From an uncultured Actinomycetes bacterium (lineage in GTDB: Bacteria > Actinomycetota > Thermoleophilia > Miltoncostaeales > Miltoncostaeaceae), in the NCBI GenBank assembly GCA_903866425.1, contig CAIPNN010000109.1, positions 1 through 6,437 of the forward strand: 6,437 bases of DNA. The letters run 5' to 3'. The notes below the pieces were generated by a model. It saw only the letters and a list, made by a program, of their open reading frames with translations, searched no databases and had not been told where the DNA came from. The position numbers and the translations under genes are program-made. The stretch's first letter is position 1. Each line of letters starts with the position of its first letter. Below are positions 4,205 to 6,437 of the stretch, piece after piece.

Positions 4205-6437
4205 GTGAGCACCGCGCACCCAACCCCCGATCGCGTGCAGCGGATGACGCGCACGGCACGGTGGCTGGCGCGGCGCATCGCAGGGCCGGGCACCGGGCGC
4301 CCGGCGCCGCTCAGCGCACTGCGTATGGCGCTCGCACTGGCACTGCCGCTGGGGCTGGGCCTCGCCTACGACCGACTCGACCTGGGCAGCGTGGGTGCCA
4401 TCGCCGCGCTGTTCACCGCCATCGTCGAGCCCGGGGGCGGCTACCGACGCCATAGCGCGGTGTACGCATCGGTGACGGCCATGAATCTGGTGGTGGTCAT
4501 CATGGCGGTGCTGGTGGCGGCATCACCAATCGCAGCCGGGTTGGTCATGCTCATCCTTGGCACCATCGCGGGCCTGGCATCGGCATGGGGCTCGGTGCCC
4601 ACCCTGGCCGCCCCCGCACCCCTCGGCCTGTTCATCCTCACCCAGGGCCTGCACCCCACCCCACGCATGGCCGATGCCATCGTCGCCGTGCTGGTGGGCA
4701 GCGGTTGGGTCATCATCATCTCGGTGGCCCCATGGCCCATCGCGCCGTATGCCCCAGCCGAACTCGCCGTGGGCGATGCGTGGCTCTCGGTGGCCGCGCT
4801 CGCACGCGACGTGGGCAACGACCGCCGCGAAGCCGCGGCGAATGCCGCCATCGAGAATGCACGCGATGTGGTGAGCAGTATCCGAAGCAGGCGCGCGGGC
4901 TGGAGCGACCGGTCGCATCGATTGTGGAGCACCTTGCTCGCCGCACAGCGCGTGACGGCCCTGCTGGGGGCGGTGGCTGACGACCGACGCCGCGAGCCGG
5001 CGGATGCCGGCACCCGCGCGGCGATGGACCATATGTTGACCGAGGTGGCCGACTTCGCGGCGGAACTGGCATCGAATGCCGTGCGACCGAACGCCACACC
5101 CGATGCCGAGGCCCTCAACGCCGCAGCTGCGGCCGTGAAGGCTGCGGTGCCGGCCACCGACAGCCTCACTGGCGCGCCGCTGCACACGGCCCTGGTGGCG
5201 GCGGCACGGGCACGCGCGGCGGCACGTCTTCGCCTGCGGCTCGCGGACGGCGCTGAGGCCCTCGACCTGCCGACAGCGCCACACGTGCACGTGCCACGGA
5301 TGCACCCCGACCACTGGCAATCACGGGTGCGCGCCACCTTGTCGTGGCACTCCACCGCACTGCTGCACGGCCTGCGCCTCGGCGCGGCGTGTGGAATCTC
5401 GATGGGCGCGTTCACCGCCATCGGCCCGGGGGGCTTCCTCGGCATCACCCATGGCTCGTGGGTGACCATCACCCTCATGGTGGTGCTCCGCCCAACGCTG
5501 GGCGACTCCCTCGAGCACGTGGCGCAACGTGCCATCGGCACGGCCCTCGGGGGTGTCGTCGCGGTGGCCATGCTTGCGGCCCTGCCGCTGGAATGGGCAC
5601 TCTCGGTGGGCCTGGTGATCGTCGGTGCGCTCGCTGCCCTGCTCAAGCCGGTCAACGCCCTCTGGTACGTGGTGCTGTTCACGCCGATCCCACTGGTATT
5701 CGCGGCAAGCACGGGGCGCGCCGGCACGGACATCCTCTGGGAGCGCCTCATCGCCACCGGGCTCGCGTGCAGCGCCGGGCTCATCATCGCCACCATCGTC
5801 TGGCCCACGCGCGGCGGCGAGCAACTGCCATCGGCAATGGGCGATGCCCTCCGCAGCGATGCCCTGGGCCTCGACGCGGTCATCAGCATCGTGCTGGGCG
5901 ATGCACGGCCCGGAAGCGCCAGCGACGCCCAGCGCCAGGCGATGCTCGCGGCCGACGAAGCCACCCGCGTGGCGCAGGCTCAGCTGATGGAATCGCTCAC
6001 GGCCTTCACCCACCCCCGCCCGGTCATCGCACTTGAGGCCGCCGTGCTCCGGCTGCCGCGCGAGATCACGGCACTTGGGCTGCGTGCACGGAAGCACGGG
6101 GTGGAGATCCCCGGCATCGAGGCAGTACGCGCCAGAGCCGTGCGGGCGCTGAACGACATCGCCACGGCACTTGAGGGCCGTCACGCACCCGAGCCGGTGG
6201 ATGATCTCATCGCCACGCTTGATCCGGCGTGGGAACTGCTCTCGCGCCGCGAGGCCCAGGGTGTGCCCGACGCACCCCTCGCAGCCTACGGCCACTTTGT
6301 GGGTCTGCGCGAAGGTCTAGACGCTCTCACGACCCATCTGGCGAACGCCGTTCGCCGCAAGGGCGTGGCCCTTCGCACACGTTATAGGATTCAGGATGTT
6401 CGCAGAGCCCCAGAGGGAGGATTTGACATTGTGGGGG
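4205..6437 (+). CDS. FUSC-family (fusaric acid/aromatic acid exporter-like) membrane protein, frame open at window end
   Basis: From GTG 4205 the frame stays open for 744 codons to the edge. Two hydrophobic blocks flank a long Ala/Arg-rich soluble stretch, the usual FUSC layout. Block one spans residues about 41-180 (LALPLGLGLAYDRL, then several helices to VAPWPIAP). A helical cytoplasmic part covers about 185-385, and block two spans about 386-533. Block two contains the family hallmark HGSWVTITLMVVLRPTLGDS (416-435) followed by RAIGTALGG (442-450). Members of this superfamily (YccS, AaeB, FusC, plant ALMT relatives) are proposed efflux or anion-transport proteins; the substrate here is unknown. 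Residues 535 onward form a second helical cytoplasmic tail. Start alternatives are GTG 4235 and ATG 4244; none has a good Shine-Dalgarno sequence. GTG 4205 is preferred because it keeps the basic N-terminal segment before the first helix. The last ~47 residues look different and may not belong to this protein (see 6296-6437). The gene is divergent from the pyrD cluster. Confidence 0.88.
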   Translation, partial: MSTAHPTPDRVQRMTRTARWLARRIAGPGTGRPAPLSALRMALALALPLGLGLAYDRLDLGSVGAIAALFTAIVEPGGGYRRHSAVYASVTAMNLVVVIMAVLVAASPIAAGLVMLILGTIAGLASAWGSVPTLAAPAPLGLFILTQGLHPTPRMADAIVAVLVGSGWVIIISVAPWPIAPYAPAELAVGDAWLSVAALARDVGNDRREAAANAAIENARDVVSSIRSRRAGWSDRSHRLWSTLLAAQRVTALLGAVADDRRREPADAGTRAAMDHMLTEVADFAAELASNAVRPNATPDAEALNAAAAAVKAAVPATDSLTGAPLHTALVAAARARAAARLRLRLADGAEALDLPTAPHVHVPRMHPDHWQSRVRATLSWHSTALLHGLRLGAACGISMGAFTAIGPGGFLGITHGSWVTITLMVVLRPTLGDSLEHVAQRAIGTALGGVVAVAMLAALPLEWALSVGLVIVGALAALLKPVNALWYVVLFTPIPLVFAASTGRAGTDILWERLIATGLACSAGLIIATIVWPTRGGEQLPSAMGDALRSDALGLDAVISIVLGDARPGSASDAQRQAMLAADEATRVAQAQLMESLTAFTHPRPVIALEAAVLRLPREITALGLRARKHGVEIPGIEAVRARAVRALNDIATALEGRHAPEPVDDLIATLDPAWELLSRREAQGVPDAPLAAYGHFVGLREGLDALTTHLANAVRRKGVALRTRYRIQDVRRAPEGGFDIVG
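6296..6437 (+). other. Tail of the FUSC frame with an FAD amine-oxidase/HemG-like look
   Basis: In the same frame as FUSC, the last 47 residues follow the pattern F-x-x-LR-x-GL-x-x-L (698-708), HLANAVRRKGVALRT (711-725), R-I-x-x-V (728-732) and APEGGFDIV (735-743). This resembles the stretch of protoporphyrinogen oxidases (HemY/HemG) and related flavin amine oxidases where a 'GG-x-x-x-L' helix leads into 'GV-x-L-x-T-x-V-x-x-I'. Third codon positions are also less G/C-rich here than in the body of the gene, most clearly after about 6380. It could be the genuine FUSC C-terminus, a fusion, or a join between unrelated DNA at a contig end. FUSC tails are variable helical regions, so chance resemblance is possible. 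Confidence 0.3.
6359..6373 (+). repeat. Short perfect hairpin near the right edge
   Basis: AAGGGCGTGGCCCTT is a perfect 6-bp stem with a 3-base loop. It lies inside the open FUSC frame, just before the AT-richer TTATAGGAT at 6382-6390. No T-run follows, so it is not a clear terminator. It may be a chance palindrome in GC-rich coding DNA. Confidence 0.3.

Noticed and set aside
2796..4208. Long plus-strand open frame (470 codons) opposite pyrD and the pterin dehydratase
   Set aside because: The product is His/Gly/Arg/Ala-rich without a family signature, and it lies opposite two well-supported conserved enzymes.
4163..4453. N-terminal extension of the pterin dehydratase to an ATG at 4453
   Set aside because: It would overlap the divergent FUSC gene by almost 250 bases, is low-complexity, and makes the protein twice the usual PCD length; the ATG at 4162 gives a normal-sized enzyme.
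4441..5964. Very long minus-strand open frame (507 codons) opposite the FUSC gene
   Set aside because: Its product is low-complexity Ser/Arg/Ala/Thr-rich with no recognisable motif, the usual antisense shadow in high-GC DNA. The plus-strand frame has membrane helices and the FUSC hallmark motif.
5321..6295. Minus-strand open frame (324 codons) opposite the end of FUSC
   Set aside because: Arg/Gly/His-rich composition and no motif; it is explained as an antisense shadow of the FUSC coding frame.
1..6437. Search for CRISPR arrays, tRNA/rRNA genes, insertion sequences, attachment sites or phage-defence genes
   Set aside because: No regularly spaced repeats, cloverleaf-like sequences, transposase motifs or terminal inverted repeats were found by eye, and the six genes leave almost no free space.

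Overview
The window is dense, high-GC bacterial DNA (about two thirds or more G+C by eye, strongly G/C-biased third codon positions). It holds six protein genes and no RNA gene, CRISPR array or insertion sequence that I can recognise. The combination of a quinone-type PyrD, KhtTU-type antiporter genes, a CHASE3-HAMP-SpoIIE phosphatase, a GTG-started FUSC protein and possible leaderless starts fits a high-GC Gram-positive lineage (Actinomycetota, perhaps Thermoleophilia-like). This is an inference from style and gene content, not a proven placement. Both outer genes run off the window, so this may be a whole contig or an excerpt.

Layout. Positions 1-4162 are a left-pointing (minus-strand) cluster. 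In transcription order it contains a pterin-4a-carbinolamine dehydratase (4162-3872), class 2 dihydroorotate dehydrogenase pyrD (3872-2754), a CPA2 cation/proton antiporter of the KhtU type (2757-1540), its regulatory subunit KhtT (1543-1040), and, 25 bases further on, the N-terminal 338 residues of a membrane sensor phosphatase (1014-1, C-terminus missing). The first four genes are joined by stop/start overlaps of 1, 4 and 4 bases, so they are almost certainly co-transcribed and translationally coupled. A short 42-base spacer (4163-4204) separates this cluster from a right-pointing gene for a FUSC-family membrane protein (4205 to at least 6437), whose frame is still open at the window edge.

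How the parts may work together. KhtU and KhtT form a K+ (or other monovalent cation)/proton antiporter and its RCK_C-type gating subunit. In characterised relatives this subunit senses pH and cyclic-di-AMP. The downstream CHASE3-HAMP-SpoIIE protein would be a stress-sensing phosphatase for a partner-switching pathway, and a link to ion or envelope stress is plausible from position alone. PyrD and the carbinolamine dehydratase are metabolic enzymes with no obvious functional tie to the antiporter.

No clear novel system is visible. The points most worth a second look are the last ~140 bases, where the FUSC reading frame takes on the look of a protoporphyrinogen-oxidase/amine-oxidase segment with less G/C-biased third codon positions (fusion, misassembly or chance), and the compact divergent spacer with a leaderless-style -10 box. 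Two short hairpins are also recorded. No stretch over 300 bases lacks a gene.
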